Shown here: in pieces, positions 36,916 to 48,310 of the stretch
How the letters are laid out: each line of letters starts with the position of its first letter
Numbering within the stretch: the stretch's first letter is position 1
Assembly (NCBI GenBank): GCA_031216445.1
Contig: CM062204.1
Span: forward strand, 17,537,501 to 17,601,500
Origin: Lateolabrax maculatus
Taxonomy: Eukaryota; Chordata; Actinopteri; Acropomatiformes; Lateolabracidae
DNA length: 64,000 bases
Direction of reading: 5' to 3'
The notes under the pieces: generated by a model
What the model was told of the DNA's origin: nothing
What the model saw: only the letters and a program-made list of their open reading frames with translations
Databases searched by the model: none
Position numbers and translations under genes: made by a program

Positions 36916-38314
36916 CCTTTTACCTCCGCTTGTTTCTCTCTAGCAAGATGAATTAGAAGGCACAAGACCTAGCCAAAAATAATCTTGACTGCACTGAATG
37001 GATTCATTCTGAAGGTGCTGTGTGTTGGTGTGTTCATATTATATATAATGTACTTAGTTGATGCATTATAAGCTAGAAACTGCAAATACATGTAGTAAAG
37101 TTACAGCCTAAAGCATGCTGAGGCGGGTAACCTCAGCTGCCTGTACACTTTTTCAGAGCTTCTTGTCAGATGGTGGAAAAACTTTATATTTAATTGGGCA
37201 GGTGAAATTATTTTAGAGGTGTTCTGATCATTGATCATTCAGGCTCTTTGTGGTTTCCGCCAATGAAAAGTTTTGGCTAAAGGCTATATTATTATAACTT
37301 GGCCGCTCCTCCCATCCGAGTAGTATAATTGAGATTGACAGAGCACTGAGTTCAGTAAATTTAATTATCTAATATTATTTTACTTAATGACTTTTATTAT
37401 ACATTTGTCATTAAGTTAAGTTTGCCTAATTATACTTACAGAAGACTGGAGGCGAAAGGAAAATGTTGAACTATTTTTTTTTTAATTGTAATTCTTAATA
37501 CTAATGCTTTTTAATCCAATCAACTGGTGAGATGTTGATATTGAATTAACTTTATTAAACTCCTCTCCTTTTTTTGGCTGGGGTAGGAACTTATCATTCC
37601 TGTTATTATTTGTGAAACATAAATAGTGTTTGGTCCATGAACTTGGTTAGAGCCTCCCTGAAGGTTATTTATTAAGTGTAATTATGTCTTCTGACATCAG
37701 TAGTTATCTATAACAGGTTTTCATAGAAGCTGGGTTGATGTTTATCACTTGATTATAAATGAAAGTGAAAGGTGTGGTGAAAAGGAAAAACTCTGTTCTG
37801 GAAGAAGGATTAAATCAGGGGATGTGTTACAAAAAAAACATTTCCTACTGATCTCAGCAACATGCCTCTTCCTGTGCTCACCCACCCAGGGTTCCTCTCT
37901 CCAGCTGAGAAGTTCTGCTGTGCGGTAACCTGAACCAGGTTACACTGCAGGGCTGCAACCATCTTCATGGAGCTCAAAGTTTTTACCTGTGGATCTCAGG
38001 GCCAGTTCAGTGCAGCTCAATCAGGAGACACTTATAGTGCCATAGTAACATTTTCATCATTAATCACAGTTTAGAGCACTAAATGGTTCTTTATTAAGCA
38101 GAAGGTACTTAAAGGTGCAATGTTGTGACAAATTCAGTGTTGACATGGGCCTTTCACTGTTCACCAGAAAATGCTCATAGTGAAGTTTGAGCTTAAAAGA
38201 ACGAGAAGAAAAGGAATATTTGTTCTTTCCTTTCACCTCTGTATGGTAATGGAGCCCTTCATACTTGTTTGGAAGACTGATACAAATTCCTTTTTAAATC
38301 TGTTTAAACAATGG

Positions 38315-38342
38315 CCCAGTGGTTGTCTTGGCAACCACTGGG
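38315..38342. promoter_or_regulatory. 28-bp palindrome containing an RFX-type X-box
   Basis: Bases 38315-38342 form an inverted repeat (arms CCCAGTGGTTG and CAACCACTGGG) whose centre is GTTGTCTTGGCAAC (38322-38335). This fits the palindromic X-box pattern GTNRCC-spacer-RGYAAC bound by RFX transcription factors. It lies in unique-looking sequence with no gene nearby. Binding is inference. Confidence 0.45.
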
Positions 38343-38838
38343 AGCAGGTCTCCGTGGTAAAAATAGACTTTCTTGTCTGTGTCGAGGCGGCTAGCTTCCC
38401 TTTGTCATTTACTCGGCACCTATCCGTTGTGATATCATTAGCCAGCCAAAGGAGTAGAGGGTAAAGACAGTGTGAACAGGTGTTAAAGGATATCCGAAGT
38501 GTGAATTTAGCACCTGGCACGGTGAAGCATTTAGAGAAATGATTCGGAGTATTACATGCTGATTACACCGTCACCTTGCTTATACACTGAGTGAGCAGAG
38601 AAATAACAGACAAAAACACCTGTATGATGTAATGTAATGCAAGACAGCAGCACTGCAATAAATACTACCTTATTTAACAGTTTGTGTGAGAGTTGTACTT
38701 TAGTTGTTTGTGTGTTGACTCAGAGCTGTGGTTTGAGGATGTACTTTAGGTAGTGGTACTGTATCATTTTAAAGGGTGTTTTTGATAAGTTAGATGGTTT
38801 TGTTTGCACACTTGAGGAACCAGAATGACCAGAAACAC

Positions 38839-38869
38839 TGCAATGCAATGCAACGCAATTCAATGCAAC
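38839..38869. repeat. Pentanucleotide (TGCAA)n run
   Basis: Six imperfect TGCAA units with substitutions. Confidence 0.7.
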
Positions 38870-39894
38870 AACACTTCAGAATATAGCCTCAAAATTACTA
38901 TACAGCTGATTAAGAATTTTAAATTTAGTTTTTGTTGATCATTTGCAGTATTCTTTTGAGTGCTGCAGGAGCATTTTTCCACAATTGAGCAACACAAAGA
39001 AAGGGAACAATGATAAAGAAGATAGTTGTTTAAAGAAATGACAGTTTTTTTTTGCCATAAGGCACTAAAGTGTAATTTTTGTCTCACCCAAGTCTTTCAC
39101 TTTTTTCAGCACTTATTTTATTACCCTTTATCTTTTTGAGGTATCTAACTTGAAGTAGAAGATAAGGTAAGGTAAAACCACAGGTTGGAATGCAGTCAAT
39201 ACACGCCATCTGCAGAAAAATAAAAACAGATAAATAAAAAAACAAACTCCAGGCAAGCCTAGTTCAGCCAGGCCGAAAAACAAATCATTGACCAATGGGT
39301 CCATAAATGGATATAGTTACACAAGGTATTTTCTCCCTTGTGAAAGTTACTCCCAAAGCTCCAAAACAGGCTGCATGGCATAAATGTTGCTTAAACAATG
39401 GATGGTAGTCTACACATATAGTTAACCCTTTCCATATAATGTGGCCTTTTCTATTTTGCTGTATTAAAACCTAAGTCAGTTGTTTATGTTTGACATATCC
39501 AGCCAGCTCACCAACCTCGCCACTAAGAGAAACAACTCCTTATGTAAATGGTTAACACTTAACAATAAGAGACACAACATTTTGAGTAGTTACCAGGGAA
39601 CAAATGAGGAAGGAATGAGGAACTAATTGCTAGTAAACCATTAGTTAACGGGCACTTCATAGTAAATTATAGTATTTTATAGTAAATCCTAATAAAATTG
39701 TATAGATTAGCTAATGATTACTTAATTGAGAAACAACTGTTAGGTATTATGTTAATTAACTAATATGTTATCTATCTGTGAATCCTGTACTTAATGCATA
39801 TTTCTTAATTATTGTCTAATAATGCACTTAACCAATAACAAATCATTATGTCATTATTACTCAACTATGAGTTCCTATTTTTATGATTCTTTAA

Positions 39895-40111
39895 CCCTTG
39901 TGTTGTCATCTGGGTCGAGGTGATGTATCATATGTTTGTGTCATCCTTTTCCTTTATTCTGTTTCTTACTCTGTTCCTATTGTCAAGAAACAAACTAAAA
40001 ACAAAAGATAACCGCTTCAAGAATCACAAATGTCATGCATAACAACATTTACATACACAGAAGGACATTTTCGGCCACCGGGTCACCTTGACCCAGAGGA
40101 CAACACAAGGG
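39895..40111. mobile_element. piggyBac-like MITE at a TTAA site
   Basis: The left terminus CCCTTGTGTTGTCATCTGGG (from 39895) and the reverse complement of the right terminus (40090-40111) agree at 21 of 22 positions. TTAA flanks both ends (39891-39894 and 40112-40115). CCC...GGG termini with a TTAA duplication are the hallmark of piggyBac elements. It is 217 bases with no coding capacity. The opposite arm of the host foldback retains the uninterrupted TTAA at 40952-40955. Confidence 0.9.
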
Positions 40112-41027
40112 TTAAGTGGTGCACCATATAGTGTTGTTATTGAGTACGGAGTCATTACCTGCTCATTACATGCTAAGTTTGTCTATGTTAGAGTGGTGTA
40201 TCATACTAGGTGGTTAGTGAGTACTGAATCATTACTTCATGAGTATGGCGCAGGGTAGGGGTCAAAATGAAAACTACTAAGCAGTCAAAGGAGGCTATAT
40301 CCTTGCCGAAGCAAGGTCCTGATCTGGCCAATGACAAGCAGGCGGATAACTGAGAGGCAGGTAGTAAATTAGAAGCCAACGATGGGAAATGAGAAGCCGA
40401 CTATTCATTCGTCCAAGGTGGTACCTCACCCGTCTAACCTAGTGACCCACTGGATCGGCTTCTGCTTGGCTGGTCATTAACCTCCGATGCTGGTTACTAG
40501 CATGCAGAGGTTAGATAGATGTTGCCATGCGATCAGTTTTTATGATATGAGTATGTGTGGTGACTTATATGTACATCACACTTATAAGCATATACTCTAT
40601 GTAGTTAAAATATTTTGTAATTTATCAGATTTATGTATGAGATTGTTCCCTATGGATAAATAATGCTTAATATACATAATGTGCTGTAAAAAAAAAGTTT
40701 TACAGTATTTTTTTTTTACAAAAAAGAACTTCAACTGAAACTCGTTTTGGCAAAGATTTGTAAAATGTCATTAAATCCACATTTACAGCTGCCTCTTTTT
40801 GTATACTTTATGTGTGTGTTTGGTGAGAAATGGGACAGGTAATCCTAAAGAAATTATTCAGTACTCAGTAACAACTCTGTACAAGTGTGATGCACCACTC
40901 CAGTGGACAAACTTAATAAGTGATGAGTATGGTAAAGTATGGTGCATCACTTTAATTGAGGAGACACAAAAACAAGAACTAATAGGTGGGTAAAAAAAAC
41001 ATAATGCGAACAGTCATTTCTCAATTA

Positions 41028-41461
41028 GATAATAATTTAGTCTGGGAACCAAACAAATCTAAAAACTCATGTTTTATTTCCTCTAGCAGATACGTCCGTC
41101 CCATTCGGAAAGATTTCCACAGAACTGGAAGATCATGTGCCAATCACAACTGTTTATCTAATATGGGGTGGGTTTGATATGATAACTGACATTTGAGACA
41201 TTTTTGTAAATACCAAAGATGACTGCCACTGATACCGTTCGGTTGAATTGGCTAAAGCAACAGTATTAAACAGACTGGACCATAAACTTTCTCTAAAAGC
41301 AGAACAAAGAACTTCACTTGAACTTTATGTTGATAAGAAATATGTGTTTGCCGTACTTCTGACAGGATGCACCGTACGTCTGCGCCCGTTGATAATGCCG
41401 CTGGAAATCGTTTGGTTCCAGAATAATACGCATTTGCAAATTAGTCTGGTGATGCCAGGAT
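41028..41461. mobile_element. Helicase-remnant element, copy 2
   Basis: Homologous to 29633-30136 (shared GGGAACCA, CAAATCT, GCAGATACGTC, GCGCCCGTTGATAATG and others). The frame 41248-41460 reads VLNRLDHKLSLKAEQ and YVDKKYVFAVLLTGCTVR. It then leaves the helicase-like sequence where a P-loop GKS would be expected. It sits in the right arm of the foldback element. The left arm (39711-39735) shows the join without the insert, which fixes the boundaries to within a few bases. Confidence 0.65.
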
Positions 41462-43581
41462 AGTAATCATTAGCTATTTTATAACATTTTATTAGGAGTT
41501 ACTCAAGAACTGCCCATTAACTAATGGTTTACTAGCAGTTAGTTCCTCATCCATTCCTCACTTGTTCAAAATTGTGTGTCCCATATTGTAAAGTCTTTCC
41601 TGTAAATTTATTTGTGTGACTAGATGACAAGGCTCACTTCTTGCTCCAACATGTCATTTAAATTCTACATTACAACAAAGCAGCTTAATGTTTTTAAGAC
41701 TAGACATAAGACTATTGTAAACAATTGCTAGCGCACCTTTTTTCTCAGTGATAATTTATTTACTCCTGCCTCTCCTTTTTCTTGCTGCTCTCTGGCGGTT
41801 TCCTTTGGCTCAGTTTATTTTCTGCACTGTTGTGGAAATTATTCATGAAAACCAACACAAAAATGGATACTGTATCTTCAACTTCTTTGATGCATTCAAG
41901 CGCATATATCCCCACAGTCAGGAAGATCGTCCCTGTCACAAATGTTCCAGACTCGCTCTTGTATTTTTGGAGAACCAGGAGCCACAAAAGAAACACCAGG
42001 AAACACTCCTGTTCATATATTTTCACCCCTCTCACAATGGCATAAATAAAATTATCAACAACAGGAATAACTTCACAAGCTGAAGCCCCTGCACAATGTT
42101 GCATCCAAACAGGTGTTTCCACCAGTTTTAGTTGACTCTCTCTTCTCAGGACTGTTTTGGTGTGCCTGGATTGATTGACAGCTCTATGACTCTCCTGTCA
42201 GCTTTACAGCACATATCAGAATTGGATAACTCACACCTTTATGGTACTTTAGGTAAATTAGGTTTAGTGACCTCAGAAACTGAGGGGGGAAGTGTAGTCA
42301 GACAGAATAACGGAAAACACCTTTGTGAGTGTGCAGAGATTTGACAGACTTGATACATCAACTGTCCACATGGTCTGCATTCTCTTATGGCCTTGAGGCA
42401 TTCACTAACAGGGTCACAGATAGTGTCTGAAAGTATGTTTTAATAATGTGTTGCTTTACAGAAATACTTAAGGCTCTGTTACAGGCATTTTAACCGATGC
42501 AGAATTTTGCCTATTTTACAGCCACTATTCAGACACACAGTAGCATCCACTACTTATTTTGGGATATCATTTATAAGCTGAACTTAAATAGTATCGTAAT
42601 GAGTTAATTTAATGATCAGTAATCAGAAAAAAGTGTTACTTGAGTACTTACAGTACGGCGGCTCTGATAGATAAACTGCGCGACAATTAGTGATCTCATC
42701 TTGATTTTCTGATTAAACTTGTGCAACAGTGACTTCATCTCCCAAACTCCATTTCCTGTAATCACTTGGATCGTGGCAGCAAACCCCTCTGAGAGCCAAG
42801 TGGCACTCTGCCCATGTACGAGAAACTAATCAGGGTAAATAGGGGTTGACTTGTAATTTGTCCAGTCAGAACCCCCTTGACCTGCAATTAAGGTGCTGTG
42901 GAGAGGTCAGAGCCAGTGTGATGTTTAATGGCAGTATTTACTGGGGTCACTTAGTTAGAGAAATGGGTTGATGTGCGCCAGGGGGCTTCAATTACAAAAA
43001 CATGCAATTACTTAGTATGATTATTTTTGTTTTGTTGTTGTTTTACTTTGACATACTTTGATAGTTTTACACTATATGAGTACTAGTTCTTTATGAGTAC
43101 TACAGATAGAGACCTATAATGCGGTATGTGTATAATTTTCCAGCATGTTTAGAATTAGCACAAGTGGCATTATCTGTAGTAGTCGCACGTATAAGATATA
43201 AATTAAGTCATTCATTATAGAAATAAAAATAAATCAGTGGGTTTGAGTGTGCATGAAATGCCATAAACTGCAATTCCTCAAATGGCCACTTGAAGCTGGC
43301 TCCAAAAGAGAGCAGCTGGGTGGAAATACCCAGCTGGGTCAGAAGGAACTGAAGAAGAAAAGCATTGTGAGAGAACGCAAAACATATTGCGAGGGAACAT
43401 AAAAAAAAATTATTTTCGCCGTGACCCTTGGGGGCTCCGTAGTTTTCTACAGTTTTTCTGGGGATAAATGACGTCTTTCCTTATCAAGTACAGTGCACAA
43501 ATCTAACACAATCACAGTTCAATTAAATTTATTATATCAATGTAATTTCTCATGGTAGTGCTCTGAGGTTAACAGAAATTG

Positions 43582-43584
<3 letters not shown>

Positions 43585-43645
<61 letters not shown>
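43585..43645. repeat. (TA)n microsatellite
   Basis: Uninterrupted run of about 30 TA units, self-complementary and prone to cruciform extrusion. Confidence 0.95.
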
Positions 43646-43648
<3 letters not shown>

Positions 43649-44087
43649 TTATTTCTGACTTTAGCCTGAGGCTAAGAAGTTGTGTAGTTGTAACTTGTGT
43701 TTTGCTTTTTCCCCTTATACTCTTTCAGACCTTCAGTGCAGTAAGTTGAAGGTGACATATGCCTGTGAGTAAGCATGTGTGTGCATCAGGGAAAAGATAG
43801 AGGCTGAATTACCTGAAGCTAGAGTCTGATATATTTACAGTATACACACACCTGCAGACTAACCACACATCCACCTATAAAGGCTAGACCAAGCAAAAGT
43901 ATTTATAAGGCAGGGAAATGTGTTTCTTGTCTTTATTAGTGGCTTTGGCACCTAATCTGGGCACCTTGCGACAGTGATGGAGCAGTCCATCTCAGCCAGA
44001 TCGTATATAGGGGGTGGAGGGAGGGGGGTGTGAGGGAGAAATAGAGGCGAACTGACCCATATCCTAAAATGAGAGATTCATTTCATT

Positions 44088-44094
<7 letters not shown>

Positions 44095-44158
<64 letters not shown>
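44095..44158. repeat. (GA)n microsatellite
   Basis: Uninterrupted run of about 32 GA units. Confidence 0.95.
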
Positions 44159-44162
<4 letters not shown>

Positions 44163-45944
44163 ATCAGAGAACGGGGGAAAGGAGTGCAGGGGTAGAGATT
44201 CATTTTATTACAGAACCCCGGGGCAGAAACCTGTCCCCATGGTGACAGATCGCCACAGCAACTGCCTCTGATGTTCAGTGTGAAGCAGCGAGGCTCTCTG
44301 CAGGACGCAGCCCTCTGATTAAGTCAGTAACATATCCAGATACGCTCCTCAGCCTTCAAACTCTGATCACACATGCACACACACGCACACACACGTAAGC
44401 ATGCACACTCCCCTGCTCTGTAGTTTAAGTCTGCAGGGGACACACAACGCAGAATCACACACAGAGAGAGCACCATCATTACGTACAAGCAACACTCTTT
44501 TCAACACTTTTGCTGTCTCTTATCTTTGAACAAACACATGCAAATGCATGACCACCGCAGATATCGGACTAAAGAAGATGATCTTTGGTGCAAAATCACG
44601 CTTGATGTTAACTATTTTACAACTAGCTCACTTTGTGTTGTTACAGTAGATATTTCTGAAGAATTTAAAATTAACAATAAAACTGCTTAAAAAAGACAGG
44701 AACTAGAATACCAAAAAAAAAAAAAAAAACCTCTGATAAACATTGTGTGTCTGAATTTGAATGCTTTTTAACACTTACAACACTGAAGTATCAGATACAT
44801 TTACCAAACTATAGAAAATTAGATACAAGCAAAATATGGTGTAAATATTACATTTTTAAAACATTATCCACCAAAGTACAGGCAACAAACAACGTAATAA
44901 ACAAACACAAAAGTCATGTTTTTTTTTTCAAGAGCAAATAGAAAGCAGAATAATCCCTCCGTACTTTTTTTTCTCCCAACTGTTTGTAAAACAGATATCG
45001 CAGTAAACATTATTGGACTTCTTTCCCACAGACTCTAGAGTAATGGGATTTTATACAGTTTAGTAGAGTTTTTGTTAAGTCCAGTGGGGGAGCTGATCAG
45101 TGTCGGAATTGATTCTCTCTTCCATTACTCCAATATGTCCCAGCAACTCAACAGGAGGCGAGGGCATAGAGGGCTGCCGATGGGTGGACATGACAGGAGT
45201 AGACATGTACAACATACGCATATAACATACATCACTGTCCTGAAATATATATGTATAGGGACACACAAAAATGTACTTCTAGTATGCTAGTATGCAAAAT
45301 AATACAAATAGCACCTACTGTGTGAACACTCTACTAAGCTATGGATCAGACCAAATTTTCAAACTTGTCAAATATGAAGGAGAAAGTGACTAGGGGAAGC
45401 TCGCTTCGGCTGTCGAATTAATCTAACCTGCATGTTGATGTCCTGTGTGTGTGTAAATTAGAATGAATGGAGAAGACACCGGGGGAACATGCAAACTCCT
45501 CACAATCAGAGGCTTTCCTTTCTGTGTGCCACGGTGCAATCCTTTGATCCACCACCACCCCCAGACAGGAAGGTTGATTGAGGAAAGTATTGTGAACATC
45601 CTGAATATTCATTTAAGAAAACCACTCTACTGAACTCATGAGGTACTTTTATGAAGAACACCATGACAATCTGTGCCTGCAGCATGCAGAGGTAGGAGAG
45701 GCTTAGATATCTCCCTGAAGTGCCTGCCAGTGGGAAGTTTCCCACATGGTGCACTGGGGTGATGAGCTTAACCGAAAGGAGCCAGATGTTGGATAATATA
45801 TGGCAATGTACTCCACAGCCACCAAGATGTCTTTTAGATCATCATGAATATTGCTATGCAGGCAGTTCTTTGACCACTTCATGCATCAACAGGCACATCT
45901 GTTCCCAAGTAACAGTGTTCAAGTGTCATTGCAATATCCGTACA

Positions 45945-46180
45945 CTTCATACTGTGAACTTTTGCACATCTGGTCAATACTTTGCACCCCTGCACAAATC
46001 TGTATTGTTTTCATTTCATATTTTAATATTCATGTTTGTCTATTTTACACTTACTTCTTGACTTGTGCCACTACTTGCTTATCTTACTTATATTTCTATA
46101 TATTTATCTATCTATCTATATCTATATATTTTTATGTCCACTGTTGCACAAATATTCCAGGTCAGATTCTGTGCTGTGAT
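45945..46180 (+). mobile_element. 3' tail of a LINE-like retrotransposon, copy 2
   Basis: Shares CTACTTGCTTATCTTACTTA, then TATTTCTATATAT and TTTTTATGTCCACTGTT with the copy at 14110-14414, in the same order and orientation. It has a (TATC)n expansion at 46105-46127 and lacks the TTCTGA end. Confidence 0.5.
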
Positions 46181-46800
46181 TGGATTGGATTTTTCCTCCT
46201 TGGCATAAAGCCACTAGGGCACTGGCCACCTGCTCCTCCAGTGTAAAAGTCTTATCCTCTTTTAATTCATTTGTAGCAGAAAAACAGGAGCATCCAATGA
46301 GGTTATGTTATTGGAAGGCTGTAAACTTCCAGGCAGACTGACCTGTCCAGGAACATGTTGGGATCCAGGACGTCTCTGAAGGTCTCTCCTTGATTAGCCC
46401 CATCTTGCTTTTTCTCTTTAGCATTCAGTGGGGGACTAAAATGTAAATTTTGTTAAGAGGGTTAAGAGGGTTACTTACCTCTTCACCTCCCTAAAATTAG
46501 ATTGTAAAAACAATTAGTGCTTCCACTGCAATGTACGAAAATTCATTGTGAGTATTGAGGAAAGTTTTGCCATGCACGTAGGAGAACAAAAGAATTAAAA
46601 AAAATAAGTTCACAAGTTATGTCAATCCATTATGCTAGTTAACAAAAAGACGAGATGTGAAAATTTAGCCCGTGAAATCTGTCAAAATACCCTCATGTAT
46701 ATGGTGCAACATCTTTGCAGCACAGCAGAAAGCATTGAGCAGACTAGTGTGAGGTCAAAGCCCAGAAGTTGAGAATTGCTGCCCTACATTACTGTGCCTA

Positions 46801-47113
46801 TTAGTCAGTTTTAAATACATAAATAAATATATATGGCTTATATATGGCTATTAAATAAACAAATATGGCTATGAAATAAATCGTAAAATAAATAAATATG
46901 GAAATAAATGTAAATATAAATACATAAATGAGGCAATATAGATAAACAATAAACAATAAATAAATAAATAGGCTTTTATTTTTAAAAAAATGTTTTTCAA
47001 AAGACTTCTTATTTATTTCAGGGGACTTTTATTTCGTAATGCTAATTTATTTATTTCAGGTTTTATTTCATAGCCATATATATTTATTTACGTATTTATC
47101 TAAAATTGACTAA
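46801..47113. mobile_element. 313-bp inverted-repeat MITE
   Basis: The left end TTAGTCAGTTTTAAATACAT (46801) and the reverse complement of the right end (47074-47113) match over about 38 bases with a 3-base indel; both run into AAATAAATATATATGGCT. The interior is AT-rich with many AAATA units. No coding capacity; target duplication not clear. Confidence 0.75.
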
Positions 47114-47431
47114 AGTCGCATTCCATACATTCCATACAAGTTTAACCCTATTTTCTTGGATGGTAGCTGTGGGTAATAACCGGGCTACAATTTCTCTTTG
47201 AATAATCTTCTTTAATCAACACCAACACGGCAAAACAGTGTACACCCAATTACGATACCACTCGCCATACCAGAGCGTTTTAGGGTGCTTCAGATCATTG
47301 TTTATGTTTTACTGCACTGCACCGGGGCCCAGAAGCTGTCAGGGAAGTCCTATCTCCCATTAGCGCTATCTTCTCAACGGAGCAGGCCCAGTCAAAACAA
47401 TGAAGCTTAGCTGGCTGCGTTTATCCACTGC

Positions 47432-47459
47432 CAGCCGCATGTATAAAATATAGCGGCTG
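47432..47459 (+). promoter_or_regulatory. TATA motif between 7-bp inverted repeats
   Basis: CAGCCGC (47432-47438) and GCGGCTG (47453-47459) flank ATGTATAAAATATA, which includes TATAAAA (47442-47448). The surrounding 250 bases are more GC-rich and complex than their neighbours. A core promoter for an undetected transcript is possible. No downstream coding exon was found. Confidence 0.25.
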
Positions 47460-48058
47460 TGGATGCGAGGGGAGTTGGCTGCTAGAAGTCATCAACACAC
47501 ACACTCACTCGCTGGGAATTCTCCGGACAATGACCTGCTCTATTCACACATGGGCTCAATCGGACATTACACAGACTTTGTAGTAGGGAGCTGGCAGAGT
47601 AAAGTCTGATTAAAATCCGGTCCAACTGATGCGGATATTTGCATTCTCACATACAGCTCAGGGTTGCACTGCAAGTGTGAAAGGGACTAGATTAAATTTG
47701 GCCCTTCAGCTGCTGTCTGTGGTGCTGATCAAAGGCTGGTTTACAGGATGTGACTTGCATGGTGAGCCTCTCCATGGTGATATACCAATTGTCTGCTCTG
47801 CAGTTGTCTGGAGTGGTTGTGTGTGCCGTGTGTGCGCATGAGAGTTTTTGGGATGGGAGTGTGGGGGGTTCCAAATAAAAAAATATTTGCACTAGGGCCA
47901 ATCACAATTATGTTACGCTACTTATCCGTCCTTCACTGTTTTGGTTCACTCCCATCAGCCTCGCCTGTTTTCATTAAAAAAGCTCTGATAAACCCACGGT
48001 TCACTTCCTGCCAAGTACCAAACAACAGTTAGACAACATTTATTTTTCTGTATTTTGA

Positions 48059-48100
48059 TTTAGCAGCTAAAGGGCCAGATATTTCCTTCAGGAGCAGTTG
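48059..48100. repeat. Interspersed repeat, copy C (fragment)
   Basis: AGCAGCTAAAGGGCCAGATA followed by TTTCCTTCAGGAG matches the right part of copy A (about 3505-3551). Confidence 0.5.
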
Positions 48101-48120
48101 GATACAAGGAGAGTACATTT

Positions 48121-48310
48121 TAAAGGGACAGTTCACCCCAAAATCAAAAATACATATTTCTCCTCTTACCTGTACTGGTATTTATCCGTACTGATTGTTT
48201 TGGTGTGAGTTGCTGAGTTTTGGCGATATCGGCTGTAGAGATGTCTGCCGTCTTTCTAATATAATGGAGGCAGATGACAGCAAAAAAATACATTTGAAAA
48301 ACTGAAATTG
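48121..48310. mobile_element. Teleost MITE-like repeat fragment
   Basis: Begins TTTAAAGGGACAGTTCACCC and continues with GTTTTGGTGTGAGTTGC and TAGAGATGTCTGCC, which I recognise from memory as a widespread percomorph repeat. Only one end is present, so it is truncated or its right end has decayed. Confidence 0.5.

Larger units (their letters stand above)
30137..39552. other. Intergenic sequence rich in microsatellites, no gene seen
   Basis: Six simple-repeat tracts are listed separately. Non-repetitive blocks of complex sequence occur around 32200-32540, 36050-36320 and 38170-38530. None has a recognisable coding frame. Open frames at 34225-34617 and 36115-36501 are shaped by GT-rich or GA-rich composition. 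Confidence 0.5.
39553..41600. mobile_element. Long foldback DNA element hosting two younger insertions
   Basis: The left end (39553-39721) and the reverse complement of the right end (41462-41597) align over about 140-170 bases, including a near-identical core CTAGTAAACCATTAGTTAA. Complementarity continues inside: 40114-40240 pairs with 40855-40965, and 39723-39755 with about 40997-41027. The two insertions at 39895-40111 and 41028-41461 interrupt the arms. Without them the element is about 1.4 kb, mostly two long arms. It has no coding capacity. The superfamily was not determined. Confidence 0.8.
41601..46800. other. Intergenic sequence, no gene seen
   Basis: Contains the (TA)n tract (43585-43645), the (GA)n tract (44095-44158), a poly-A run (44713-44729) and a retroelement tail (45945-46180). 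Opposite-strand open frames at 41748-42122 overlap each other and show no domain. Bases 42740-42960 and 44210-44350 are complex non-coding sequence. Confidence 0.5.

Noticed and set aside
41748..42122. Overlapping open frames on both strands (111 and 120 codons)
   Set aside because: Mutually overlapping and without domain or splice signals; likely chance.
45720..46246. Open frames of 113 and 131 codons
   Set aside because: They run into a retroelement 3' tail and have hydrophobic, T-rich translation only.
47432..47459. Bacterial-type terminator hairpin
   Set aside because: The sequence is vertebrate nuclear DNA and the hairpin is followed by no T-run.
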